From assembly GCA_905210525.1 (NCBI GenBank), contig CAJLXE010000012.1:1-15735 (forward strand): a DNA stretch of 15,735 nt, given 5' to 3'. Every line of letters starts with the position of its first letter. Position 1 is the first letter of the stretch. Of the stretch, positions 1 through 6,845 are shown piece by piece. The DNA is from an uncultured Clostridia bacterium (GTDB lineage Bacteria > Bacillota > Clostridia > HGM11327). The notes below the pieces were generated by a model, which saw only the letters and a list, made by a program, of their open reading frames with translations, had not been told where the DNA came from and did not search any database. The translations under genes were made by a program, and so were the position numbers.

Positions 1-96
1 AATATTCAACAATATAATTTTGTCAATAAAATATTAATATCCTTATGTACTATTTTTACATTTGAATAATCTTAGCATAAATTTCAAACAAATAAA

Positions 97-120
97 ATAA
101 ACCGCATATCTGCGGTTTAT
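97..120 (-). terminator. Hairpin terminator downstream of yajC
   Basis: A perfect 10-bp stem (97-106 paired with 111-120, core AAACCGCA/TGCGGTTT) closes a 4-nt loop. Read on the minus strand it lies 24 nt past the yajC stop codon and is followed by a U-rich stretch (TTTATTTTATTTG). This fits a Rho-independent terminator ending the yajC transcript. Bases 1-96 beyond it are AT-rich and I see no gene or other structure in them. Confidence 0.75.
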
Positions 121-143
121 CCTTGACATAATATTATTTTTTA

Positions 144-515
144 TCAATCTGCGGATTCGTCTGCGCTGTCTATTGTTCCGATTGCCCACTTCTGAATCTC
201 AAGCTTTACCTTTTCCGCGCTGCCGATCGAAGCAACTTCAATCACTATGGAATCATCTTTGATCTGAGCTATCTTACCCTGGATTCCGCCGATTGTCGTG
301 ATCCTGTCGCCCTTTTTCATGTTTTCAAGCATATTTTTCTTCTGCTTTTCTTTTTTCTTGTTCGGTCTGTAAAGCATAAAATAGAAAAGCGCACCGATAA
401 CAACAACATATATAATCAATATCCAAGGCGATTGATTGCCGTTTCCCGTTGTCGTAGACGACGCATCGCCCACCGTAGTATCAAGGAAAAGTTTCCTTGC
501 AAAATCCATAAACAT
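144..515 (-). CDS. yajC: YajC, preprotein translocase accessory subunit
   Basis: This small membrane protein associates with SecDF and the SecYEG channel and helps protein export at the cytoplasmic membrane. The 123-residue sequence has the family layout: a short polar N-terminus, one transmembrane helix at about residues 31-49 (WILIIYVVVIGALFYFMLY), a lysine-rich stop-transfer stretch (about 53-60), and a soluble domain with the typical GDRITTIGGIQGKI block (69-82). The start is ATG at 515, nine bases after AGGAGG; a second ATG two codons in is less well placed. The gene follows recR but is separated from it by 129 bp holding a predicted promoter, so it is probably its own transcription unit. 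In many bacteria yajC sits beside tgt or secDF, neither of which is visible here. The assignment is secure from the hydropathy and the conserved block. Confidence 0.93.
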   Translation of the reverse strand: MFMDFARKLFLDTTVGDASSTTTGNGNQSPWILIIYVVVIGALFYFMLYRPNKKKEKQKKNMLENMKKGDRITTIGGIQGKIAQIKDDSIVIEVASIGSAEKVKLEIQKWAIGTIDSADESAD

Positions 516-546
516 CCGTGATGTCCTCCTAAATAAATGTAATATT

Positions 547-575
547 ATTTTAAACTATTTTTTTATTTTTTGCAA
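547..575 (-). promoter_or_regulatory. Predicted sigma-A promoter of yajC
   Basis: On the minus strand TTGCAA (570-575) and TAAAAT (547-552) are separated by exactly 17 bp of almost pure A/T sequence. The start of transcription would fall near 540, about 25 nt before the yajC start codon. The rest of the recR-yajC gap (516-644) holds an AT-only inverted repeat and a GCAATA/TATTGC hairpin without a U-tract, so no convincing recR terminator is visible. Confidence 0.55.
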
Positions 576-644
576 TAGCAATATTGCGGATATTTTAACA
601 TTAATTCGGTTTTTTACACTAAATTAATACTCTGTACATAATTT

Positions 645-1244
645 TTACAGTTCACGCCTGTTCATAAGTGCGCTTGAAAGAGTAACGTCATCCGCGTACT
701 CAAGCTCACCGCCCGCCGGTATTCCGTGAGCTATTCTTGTAACCTTCACATCATAAGCTTTAAGAAGTCTCGCAATATAAAGTGCAGTTGTTTCGCCCTC
801 CGCACTCGGGCTCAATGCCAATATTATCTCACTGAACGAACCGTTCTCAACCCTCTCAATAAGCTCTTTTATACGCAAATCGGACGGTTTTACCCCATCT
901 ATCGGCGATATAAGACCGCCGAGCACATGATAAAGTCCGTCATGGCACTTTATTCTTTCCAACGCCGATACATCGCGCGCGTCCTTTACAACGCAAAGAA
1001 TATCTTTGCGGCGTATAGGAGATGTGCATATTCTGCACGGATCTTCATCTGTCATATTGCCGCACACAGAACAAAAATGCATTTGTTCGCGCACACCTTT
1101 TATAAGCTCCACAAGCTGTTCGCACTCGTTTTCGGGCATATCAAGAATGTAATATGCCATTTTTTCTGCGGTTTTTACGCCTATATTCGGCATTTTGGAA
1201 AACTCATTCACAAGCCTGTTAAATATTCTCGAATATTCCGCCAC
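645..1244 (-). CDS. recR: Recombination mediator protein RecR
   Basis: RecR acts with RecF and RecO to load RecA onto single-stranded DNA gaps. From the chosen start the protein has 199 residues, matching the usual 198-201. It has a helix-hairpin-helix-type N-terminus (MPNIGVKTAEKMAYY), a four-cysteine zinc finger (C58, C61, C70, C73), a Toprim domain from about residue 81 to 180, and the family C-terminus with ARIAHGIPAGGELEYADDVTL and final RREL. The reading frame opens nine codons earlier at a TTG (1271) with no ribosome binding site. I prefer GTG at 1244: it gives the normal N-terminus (AEYSRIFNRLVNEF) and sits 13 nt after AAAGG. GTG at 1253 is the alternative. The gene is third in the dnaX-ybaB-recR operon, the usual order in Bacillota. 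Confidence 0.95.
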   Translation of the reverse strand: MAEYSRIFNRLVNEFSKMPNIGVKTAEKMAYYILDMPENECEQLVELIKGVREQMHFCSVCGNMTDEDPCRICTSPIRRKDILCVVKDARDVSALERIKCHDGLYHVLGGLISPIDGVKPSDLRIKELIERVENGSFSEIILALSPSAEGETTALYIARLLKAYDVKVTRIAHGIPAGGELEYADDVTLSSALMNRREL

Positions 1245-1304
1245 TGCGTTCACCGTACCTTTGTTATACAATCGCCGCGTTATTCTTTATGCCGCCGCGC
1301 ATTA

Positions 1305-1661
1305 TTATCTGAACATTCCTCCGGGCATACCTGCGCCCAAAGCTCCCGTAACCTTTGACATTTCCGTCTGAACCATTTCATCTGCCTTGCGCAAAGCCTC
1401 GTTAACAGCCGAAATTACCAGATCCTGAAGCATTTCAACGTCATCCGGATCAATAACCTCCGGAGCTATTTTTATTTCAACTATCTGATTTGCACCGTTT
1501 GCAACAACGCTTACAACGCCGCCGCCGACAACCGCTTCAACAGTCTGCTGTGCAAGCTGTTCCTTTTTTTCTTCCATATCGGCCTGCATCTTCTGAGCCT
1601 GTTTTATTATCTGATTCATATTCATCCCGCCCATGCCGCCGGGGAATCCGCCTTTTGCCAT
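1305..1661 (-). CDS. ybaB: YbaB/EbfC family nucleoid-associated protein
   Basis: This is a small dimeric DNA-binding protein of the YbaB/EbfC family, nearly always encoded between dnaX and recR. The 118-residue form starts with a Gly/Met-rich segment (MAKGGFPGGMGGMNMNQ), continues with a charged helix (IIKQAQKMQADMEEKKEQLAQQ), then the conserved VVSVVANGANQIVEIKIAPEV strand region and DLVISAVNEALRKADE helix, and ends in a Gly/Met-rich tail. The frame is open 15 codons further upstream. ATG at 1661 is preferred because AAGGTG lies six bases before it and because homologues start at the Gly/Met-rich segment. The gaps are 60 bp to recR (from its 1244 start) and 68 bp to dnaX, with no terminator seen in either, so one transcript is likely. 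Confidence 0.93.
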   Translation of the reverse strand: MAKGGFPGGMGGMNMNQIIKQAQKMQADMEEKKEQLAQQTVEAVVGGGVVSVVANGANQIVEIKIAPEVIDPDDVEMLQDLVISAVNEALRKADEMVQTEMSKVTGALGAGMPGGMFR

Positions 1662-1729
1662 AACTTTCACCTTATCCTTGGTTTTCAAGGATGCCCTTTC
1701 ATTCAAAGCTTATATACATTTTGCAATAA

Positions 1730-3307
1730 TTATATTATTTCTATCTTATCTTTGCTTAAGAAGCCTTCCAGCGCCTTTTCCACCTTATCGCTACCCGATT
1801 CCTGCACCGCCGTCTCGCACTTCACCGTAAGAGATATATCCTTACCCGTTTTTTCGGAAAGCGCCGCACAAACAGTTTCTTTTTTATTCAGACGCTCAAG
1901 CGAATGAGCAAAAACAGCGTCATTTGAAGAGAATATCAGCTCCGCCGAATTATCCGACGTCTGATTGAATGTGCAATTCTTAAGATATCCATACAGGCGC
2001 ACATCCGTCTTTTTAAGCTCGTTCATATAAGCTTTCCATGCTGCCGAAAGCGCTCCCTGTGCAACATTGGCAGTTACGGCTTGCTTCTTCTCGGGTTTTA
2101 CAGCAGGCGCGGAAGCTTTCTTTTGAGGTGGCTCCGCATCCGAAGGCGCCATAGCGACACTGACCCCGGAAGCGAGCTTTTTCTGCATTTGCTCGACGGA
2201 ATCGCGCAGAGCCTCTATATCGTCCGACACCTCCGGACGGCATATCTTTATTAAAGTAAGCTCTACGATTATTCTTGCTTGTCCCGAATAACGCAGTTCG
2301 GACTCCAACGAAGAAAGCAGCTCTATCGACCGCATAAGCCTAGAATTTGTGAATTTTTCAGCCGTTTTGGCATATGCCGCAGCCGTATCGTCATCTATAT
2401 CAAGCATCTGTGCGGACTTTGTAAGCGAATACAGCAGAATATTTCTCAGGTGGTTCGTAATATCTTTTGCAAAAACGGCAAGATCTTTGCCTTTATTTAC
2501 AATTTCATCCGTCTTTTTGAGTAATTCAGGCGCATCCGAATCCGCTATCGCGTCAATAAAAGACATTGTGAAATCAAATCCCGTTGTGCCTATAACCTGA
2601 TTTACGCAATCAAGCGTTATCCTGCCGTCGGAATAATCAATCGTCTGATCAAAAAGACCTATCGCATCACGCAGACCGCCGTTTGCCCATCTTGCAATAG
2701 CCGCAAGGGCGTCATTATCCGCAGGAATGTTCATTTTTGAAGCAATACCGTGAAGAACGTTTGTTATTTCCTTAGGCGTTATGGCTTTGAAGTCAAAACG
2801 CTGGCATCTCGATATAATGGTTGCCGGTATTTTATGCACTTCTGTAGTAGCAAGTATGAATATAACATACGGAGGCGGCTCTTCAAGAGTTTTGAGCAGA
2901 GCATTGAAAGCTCCCGTACTGAGCATATGAACTTCGTCTATTATATACACCTTATAGCGGCCTACCGCAGGCATATAGCGCACCATTTCGCGCAAATTTC
3001 TTATTTCATCCACGCCGTTGTTTGAAGCCGCGTCTATTTCGGTAATATCTATATTCTCGCCCGTTCTTTGGCAGTATTCGCACTCGCCGCACACATCACC
3101 GTCAACATTTGAAAGGCAGTTTACCGCATGAGCAAATACAAGCGCCGCGGACGTTTTTCCCGTGCCGCGCGGACCGCAGAAAAGATATGCATGGGATATT
3201 CTGTTATTTTTTATCTGATTTTTGAGTGTTTTTACAATATGCTCCTGCCCTGCAATAGAATCAAAACTCTTGGGGCGGAACTGTCTGTATAATGCCACAT
3301 ATCCCAT
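1730..3307 (-). CDS. dnaX: DNA polymerase III tau (and gamma) subunit DnaX
   Basis: This is the clamp-loader ATPase of the replicative polymerase. The 525-residue protein starts with the diagnostic YVALYRQFRPKSFDSIAGQ. It then has Walker A GPRGTGKT (45-52), the zinc module cysteines C64, C73, C76 and C79, Walker B IIDEVHML (122-129), sensor 1 ATTE (153-156) and the SRC arginine-finger motif (166-168). The AAA+ lid and clamp-loader domain III run to about residue 360. A Lys/Ala/Pro-rich linker (about 390-430) leads to the tau-specific C-terminal part. ATG at 3307 follows GGAG by five bases. The frame extends to 3424, but those extra codons overlap the SRP RNA gene and do not look like protein. 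No obvious A-rich slippery site for a gamma frameshift was noticed. It starts 35 nt after the SRP RNA 3' end, and read-through from that promoter is the simplest source of transcription. Confidence 0.96.
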   Translation of the reverse strand: MGYVALYRQFRPKSFDSIAGQEHIVKTLKNQIKNNRISHAYLFCGPRGTGKTSAALVFAHAVNCLSNVDGDVCGECEYCQRTGENIDITEIDAASNNGVDEIRNLREMVRYMPAVGRYKVYIIDEVHMLSTGAFNALLKTLEEPPPYVIFILATTEVHKIPATIISRCQRFDFKAITPKEITNVLHGIASKMNIPADNDALAAIARWANGGLRDAIGLFDQTIDYSDGRITLDCVNQVIGTTGFDFTMSFIDAIADSDAPELLKKTDEIVNKGKDLAVFAKDITNHLRNILLYSLTKSAQMLDIDDDTAAAYAKTAEKFTNSRLMRSIELLSSLESELRYSGQARIIVELTLIKICRPEVSDDIEALRDSVEQMQKKLASGVSVAMAPSDAEPPQKKASAPAVKPEKKQAVTANVAQGALSAAWKAYMNELKKTDVRLYGYLKNCTFNQTSDNSAELIFSSNDAVFAHSLERLNKKETVCAALSEKTGKDISLTVKCETAVQESGSDKVEKALEGFLSKDKIEII

Positions 3308-3342
3308 ATCTGCTCCGACAACGTTAAAAAAATATTTATAAA

Positions 3343-3609
3343 GCCGTGCACCCCAAATCGATTTTTTTGTATAAACGGTATCGCGACAGCCGGCTCGGAC
3401 CAAGCAACCCCATGGCACATACAAAGAATCACTTAGTGCTGCTTCCTTCCGGACCTGACACGGTTCACGAGTTTATATTGCATAGGACTCAGTCGTCAAC
3501 GCTGCTTATCGTTTCCGGGCTTTACACACAAAAACCTCAAAAGGGAATTCAGTCCTGTTAGAGCGGATTACAGGTAACAAGGCACCGCTATCTCCCCACT
3601 TAGCACGGC
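3343..3609 (-). ncRNA. ffs: Signal recognition particle RNA, large bacterial type (scRNA)
   Basis: The minus strand carries the near-invariant SRP helix 8 sequence GTCAGGTCCGGAAGGAAGC (around 3441-3460), which binds Ffh. Near the 5' end is the Alu-domain block found in Gram-positive large SRP RNAs (AGTGGGGAGATAGCGGTGCC, then CCTGT...ACAGG closing helix 4). The ends are set by a perfect 7-bp closing helix: GCCGTGC at 3609-3603 pairs with GCACGGC at 3349-3343. This gives 267 nt, close to the ~271 nt of the Bacillus subtilis RNA. A U-rich stretch follows the 3' end (seven U at 3332-3326) and may act as a leaky terminator. The RNA scaffolds SRP for co-translational membrane targeting. Its position just before dnaX is the usual Bacillota arrangement. 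The precise mature ends after RNase processing are inferred. Confidence 0.93.
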
Positions 3610-3676
3610 AAATTTGACTTTATATAATTATGATTTTACACGTACAGATTTATTATATGCAAATCCGTACTCTAAT

Positions 3677-3705
3677 ATTATACACTATTTTTGCGTTTAG
3701 TGCAA
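3677..3705 (-). promoter_or_regulatory. Promoter of the SRP RNA (and probably dnaX-ybaB-recR)
   Basis: On the minus strand TTGCAC (3700-3705) and a perfect TATAAT (3677-3682) have a 17-bp spacer. Transcription would start near 3670, giving a leader of about 60 nt before the SRP RNA. This fits a precursor trimmed by an RNase, as known for Bacillus scRNA. A second, weaker possibility (TTGCAT-N18-TAAAAT) lies closer to the mature 5' end. Confidence 0.7.
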
Positions 3706-3735
3706 GCGTTTTTTCTCAAGGATAGGGCGCATAAA

Positions 3736-3853
3736 ATAAAATCCGCCTTACATACCCGAATTTTGACACATTCATACATAAACGTCAAAAAAGAACATCC
3801 TCCGCTCCGAAACAGAACTCGGAAGATGTCCGTATAAAATCCGCCGCTTACAT
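3736..3853. repeat. Short imperfect direct repeat flanking the operon terminator
   Basis: ATAAAATCCGCCTTACAT at 3736-3753 recurs at 3834-3853 with a GC inserted after CCGCC. The copies lie 98 bp apart and bracket the terminator hairpin. The first copy is also near a GGCG/CGCC pair. No transposase, target-site duplication or further copies are visible in the window, so the meaning is unclear. Confidence 0.5.
3786..3829 (-). terminator. Rho-independent terminator of the uronate operon
   Basis: ACATCCTCCG (3795-3804) pairs with CGGAAGATGT (3820-3829): nine base pairs and one mismatch around a 15-nt loop. Read on the minus strand the stem is followed by TCTTTTTTG (3794-3786). It lies about 50 nt past the stop codon of the Gfo/Idh/MocA gene and separates this operon from the SRP RNA promoter. 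Confidence 0.75.
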
Positions 3854-3880
3854 TAAGTATACGGCTATTGTCCGAATCTC

Positions 3881-5077
3881 TTAGGCTTTTCCCTGTATGC
3901 AGGTCTCGGAAGAAGTACCCACCTTACGTCTTGAAGTTGCAACGCGCTTCATGAGCTCATCCTTATAGAGCTTGTCGTCAAAAGGTATTTCAACGGGTCT
4001 GCCGAGCCAGCCCGACAAATGCATTGCATTTGAAAGCGTCAGAGAATTAATGCCTTCCACACCCTCAGCAACAAGCGGTTCGTTTCTGAGTATATGCGCC
4101 GCAAAAGCATTAAGCACTCCTACGTGCTGTGAATTTTCGCCCGGTGCCTCAACGTCTTTATCCTCAATAATACGCGGTGCTCCGAATGAGCTGCTTGATT
4201 CTCTATCGTAAGTAAACTTTGTAATTTCCGTATCAAGCTTCCATATATGAATTTTTTCGTTCTCACATACGATTTTACCCTTTTCGCACGTAATTTCCAA
4301 GCGGTTTGTTCCCGGAGCGTCTCCGGTTGACGCTATAAAAGTGCCTGTTGCGCCGTTGGGATATTCAACATATACCGAAACATCGTCTTCAACCTCGATA
4401 TCATGCCATTTTCCGAAATGCATTGAAGCAGAAACCTTTACAGGCATTCCGCAGAGCCACTGGAAAAGATCAAGCTGATGCGGGCACTGATTAAGCAGAA
4501 CTCCGCCGCCCTCGCCGCTCCATGTAGCACGCCACGAACCGGAATCATAATACCTCTGCGATCTGTACCAGCTTGTCACTATCCACGACGTACGTCTTAT
4601 AGCTCCCATTTCGCCGCTATGAAGAATTTCATACACCTTACGATAGCACGGATTCGTTCTCTGGTTAAACATAAGTCCGAACGTTATTTCGGGATGCTTT
4701 TTCGCAACTTCATTCATTTCCTTTACCTGCATCGTATATACTCCGGCAGGTTTTTCGCACATAACGTGTATTCCGTTTTCTATTGCTTCTATTACATATC
4801 TCGGGTGATCATAATGAGGTACGGCAACTATTACGGCGTCTATGAGGCCCGACTTCAGCATTTTGCTTGCGTCGTCAAACATGGCAACATCATTATGGTG
4901 TTCTCCCTTTTGTTCTCTTTCTTTAAGATTTTCTTTTGCCCATTCAAGTCTTGCGGGATTTATATCCGCAACCGCTCTTACTTCTATTTCCGGGCAAAAA
5001 CCGTTAAGAATATTTCCGAAATGCCCCGAACCCATATTTCCTATACCTATAATACCTGTTTTTACCTTATCAGCCAT
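3881..5077 (-). CDS. Gfo/Idh/MocA family NAD(P)-dependent sugar oxidoreductase
   Basis: This 398-residue protein has an N-terminal Rossmann fold with GIIGIGNMGSGH (8-19) for the dinucleotide. It has the family EKP motif (E108-K109-P110), whose lysine takes part in catalysis, then a C-terminal substrate domain with MFNQRTNPCYRKV (137-149) and GGVLLNQCPHQLDLFQWLCG (191-210). H200 and D203 are the likely catalytic pair. Family members oxidise or reduce sugars, inositols and glycosides at one hydroxyl, and the substrate cannot be told from sequence. ATG at 5077 follows AAGGAGG by nine bases. It is the last gene of a four-gene operon, 26 bp after a TIM-barrel isomerase-like gene. Such pairs are known for epimerisation through keto-sugars and for oxidative cleavage of glycosides. 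No signal peptide is seen. The family is sure; the substrate is unknown. Confidence 0.92.
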   Translation of the reverse strand: MADKVKTGIIGIGNMGSGHFGNILNGFCPEIEVRAVADINPARLEWAKENLKEREQKGEHHNDVAMFDDASKMLKSGLIDAVIVAVPHYDHPRYVIEAIENGIHVMCEKPAGVYTMQVKEMNEVAKKHPEITFGLMFNQRTNPCYRKVYEILHSGEMGAIRRTSWIVTSWYRSQRYYDSGSWRATWSGEGGGVLLNQCPHQLDLFQWLCGMPVKVSASMHFGKWHDIEVEDDVSVYVEYPNGATGTFIASTGDAPGTNRLEITCEKGKIVCENEKIHIWKLDTEITKFTYDRESSSSFGAPRIIEDKDVEAPGENSQHVGVLNAFAAHILRNEPLVAEGVEGINSLTLSNAMHLSGWLGRPVEIPFDDKLYKDELMKRVATSRRKVGTSSETCIQGKA

Positions 5078-5103
5078 TATATTTATCCTCCTTTTATCCG
5101 AAA

Positions 5104-5946
5104 TTATATATCTTTAATAACATCTCTCAAAGAGCTTATCGCAAAAGCAAACGCTTCCGAACTTGACCCGAATGAAAATCTGCCCATATGATTGCGTTCA
5201 TCTTCTTTTGCAAGCTTATCCAATCCCACAAAAGCCGTCAAGTGCGGCTCAACCGTAAGAACTCCGCCGCCCATAGCCGAATATTCAGCCAGATATTTCT
5301 TCATGCCTGCAATTCCGTAACCCGGAGGCACTACGTCGCCGTTTGCAGTCGCGTCTTTTATGTGATGATAACAAACATAGCTCTTCAGCATTTCCCATGC
5401 TTCCGGTATATCCTGCGACGCCTGAATAAAGTTTGCAGGGTCAAACACGCATTTTATTTCGGGTATCGCCTTAAGTATTTCAAGGCACTGCGGCGCCAGC
5501 TCACCGTATATGCCCTTTTCATTTTCATGGCACAGTGTAAGTCCGCTTCCCTTGGCAGCGTCAACGTACTTTGAAAGTCTTTCAAACACTTTGTCCGCAT
5601 ATTCTTTCTTACCGCCCGTTCCGTAAAAACTGAACAGTCTTATACATTTTGCCTGCATTATGACGCCTGTCTCAACCGTTCTCTTGAAGCGTTCCATTTC
5701 CTTGTCAAAGTCATCGTCAATATTTATCTTGCCTATCGGTGAACCTATCGACCATACTTTTATTCCGCCGTTTGTATATCTCGAATACAATTCTTTTGCT
5801 TCAGCCGCCGTAATATCCGATATATTCTTGCCGTCAACGCCTCTTACCTCGATATATTCCACGCCGTTATCATTCAGCGCTTTTATCTGTCCGTCAACAC
5901 TGCTGTCTGCCTCATCCGCAAACGCGCATATTTTTAAATTGCTCAT
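5104..5946 (-). CDS. Xylose-isomerase-like TIM-barrel protein (sugar isomerase/epimerase family)
   Basis: This 280-residue protein belongs to the AP-endonuclease-2 / xylose-isomerase-like barrel superfamily that includes tagatose epimerases, IolE/IolI and hydroxypyruvate isomerases. Candidate metal ligands sit at the ends of barrel strands: E141 in TLCHENEKG, D169 in CVFDPANF, H195 in YHHIKDA, and E233 in LTVEPHL. The E-D-H-E set of the family is therefore complete and the enzyme is probably active. ATG at 5946 follows AGAGGAG by seven bases. The gene lies 50 bp after the SDR gene and 26 bp before the Gfo/Idh/MocA gene. With that dehydrogenase it could isomerise, epimerise or eliminate from an oxidised sugar. 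The exact reaction cannot be read from sequence. Confidence 0.87.
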   Translation of the reverse strand: MSNLKICAFADEADSSVDGQIKALNDNGVEYIEVRGVDGKNISDITAAEAKELYSRYTNGGIKVWSIGSPIGKINIDDDFDKEMERFKRTVETGVIMQAKCIRLFSFYGTGGKKEYADKVFERLSKYVDAAKGSGLTLCHENEKGIYGELAPQCLEILKAIPEIKCVFDPANFIQASQDIPEAWEMLKSYVCYHHIKDATANGDVVPPGYGIAGMKKYLAEYSAMGGGVLTVEPHLTAFVGLDKLAKEDERNHMGRFSFGSSSEAFAFAISSLRDVIKDI

Positions 5947-5996
5947 AAAAAGTCTCCTCTTACCTTATATTTTTATCTGCCGAAAACCTTCCGGTA

Positions 5997-6824
5997 TTAT
6001 ACTCCGGAATATGCCGAAAATCCCCCGTCAACCGGTATTACCGTACCCGTCACAAAAGACGCCGCTTCGCTGTCCGTCAAAAATCTGAGAACTCCCAAAA
6101 GCTCCTCCGGCTTTCCGAACCTCTTCATAGGCGTAGCGCCGAGAATTTTTTCCGTTCTCGCCGTGGGCGTTCCGTCCGCATTGAACAAAAGCGTTCTGTT
6201 CTGATTTGTAACGAAAAATCCGGGCGCTATTGCGTTTACTCTTATACCAGCAGGCGCAAAATGCACCGCAAGCCAACGCGTGAAATTTGATACCGCCGCT
6301 TTTGCCGCACTGTATGCCGGTATTTTTGTAAGAGGCGTAAACGCGTTCATCGAAGATATATTGATTATCGAGCAATCCGACTTACCTATCATATCCTTTG
6401 CAAAAACCTGCGTGGGTATAAGAACACCCATTATATTGAGATTAAAAACAAAATCAAAGCCCGATTTTTCAAGATTAAAGAAAGTCTTGATATCGTTTTT
6501 TTCTTCATCGCCCGGTTCAAACACCTCGTGATCCGTTGTCGCTCTCGGATTGTTTCCTCCCGCTCCGTTTATAAGGACGTCACAGCTTCCCATATCCGAA
6601 AGTATTTTTTCGTGAACCGCCTCAATGCTTTTTTTGTCAAGGCAATCCGCCTCATACGCTTTTGCCGTATATCCGTCCGAATTTATAACCGACGCCGTTT
6701 TCTCTGCCGCTTCGGAATTTATATCAAGCACGGCAACCGCATATCCCGCCCGTGCCATTTCAAGTGCAAACGCGGAACACAAAACTCCGCCGCCGCCCGT
6801 CACCACACATACTTTTTTATCCAT
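5997..6824 (-). CDS. SDR family oxidoreductase, probable D-mannonate (fructuronate) oxidoreductase
   Basis: This 275-residue short-chain dehydrogenase has an N-terminal Rossmann motif TGGGGVLCSAF (9-19), D34 after the second strand (suggesting NAD over NADP), the NAG motif (N86), catalytic S158, Y171 and K175 in the spaced Ser...YxxxK arrangement, and the C-terminal PVDGGFSAYSGV. An SDR of about this length (YjmF) performs the fructuronate-to-mannonate step in Bacillus subtilis, and here the gene sits 21 bp after uxuA, so the same reaction is likely. The glycine pattern departs from the classical TGxxxGxG: V14 and C16 replace two of its glycines. I believe similar forms occur in mannonate-type SDRs but could not check. 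ATG at 6824 follows AAAGGAG by six bases. The alternative is another sugar-acid dehydrogenase. Confidence 0.85.
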   Translation of the reverse strand: MDKKVCVVTGGGGVLCSAFALEMARAGYAVAVLDINSEAAEKTASVINSDGYTAKAYEADCLDKKSIEAVHEKILSDMGSCDVLINGAGGNNPRATTDHEVFEPGDEEKNDIKTFFNLEKSGFDFVFNLNIMGVLIPTQVFAKDMIGKSDCSIINISSMNAFTPLTKIPAYSAAKAAVSNFTRWLAVHFAPAGIRVNAIAPGFFVTNQNRTLLFNADGTPTARTEKILGATPMKRFGKPEELLGVLRFLTDSEAASFVTGTVIPVDGGFSAYSGV

Positions 6825-6845
6825 ATCGTTCTCCTTTCAATAAAA

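Noticed and set aside
561..590. GCAATA/TATTGC hairpin between recR and yajC as a terminator
   Set aside because: On the minus strand the stem is followed by A-rich, not U-rich, sequence, and it overlaps the predicted yajC promoter.
726..1358. 210-codon plus-strand open frame opposite recR
   Set aside because: It is antisense to a clear recR gene, and its translation is rich in C, H, R and Y with no recognisable motif, as expected from reading the opposite strand.
1730..3307. Programmed frameshift in dnaX to make gamma
   Set aside because: I looked for a long A-run slippery site in the linker region and found only short runs, so I make no claim.
3761..3790. Inverted repeat TTTTGAC/GTCAAAA as a second terminator
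   Set aside because: It has a 16-nt loop and no U-tract on either strand beyond the stem itself; it partly consists of the U-run of the neighbouring terminator.
4478..5191. 237-codon plus-strand open frame opposite the Gfo/Idh/MocA gene
   Set aside because: It is antisense to a gene with an intact Rossmann motif and ribosome binding site, and it has no motif or suitable start context of its own.
6775..6800. Loss of two glycines in the SDR nucleotide-binding motif (V14, C16) as evidence of inactivity
   Set aside because: Catalytic Ser, Tyr and Lys are intact, the operon is intact, and I believe similar TGGGGVLC forms exist in mannonate-type SDRs, so this is probably normal for the family.
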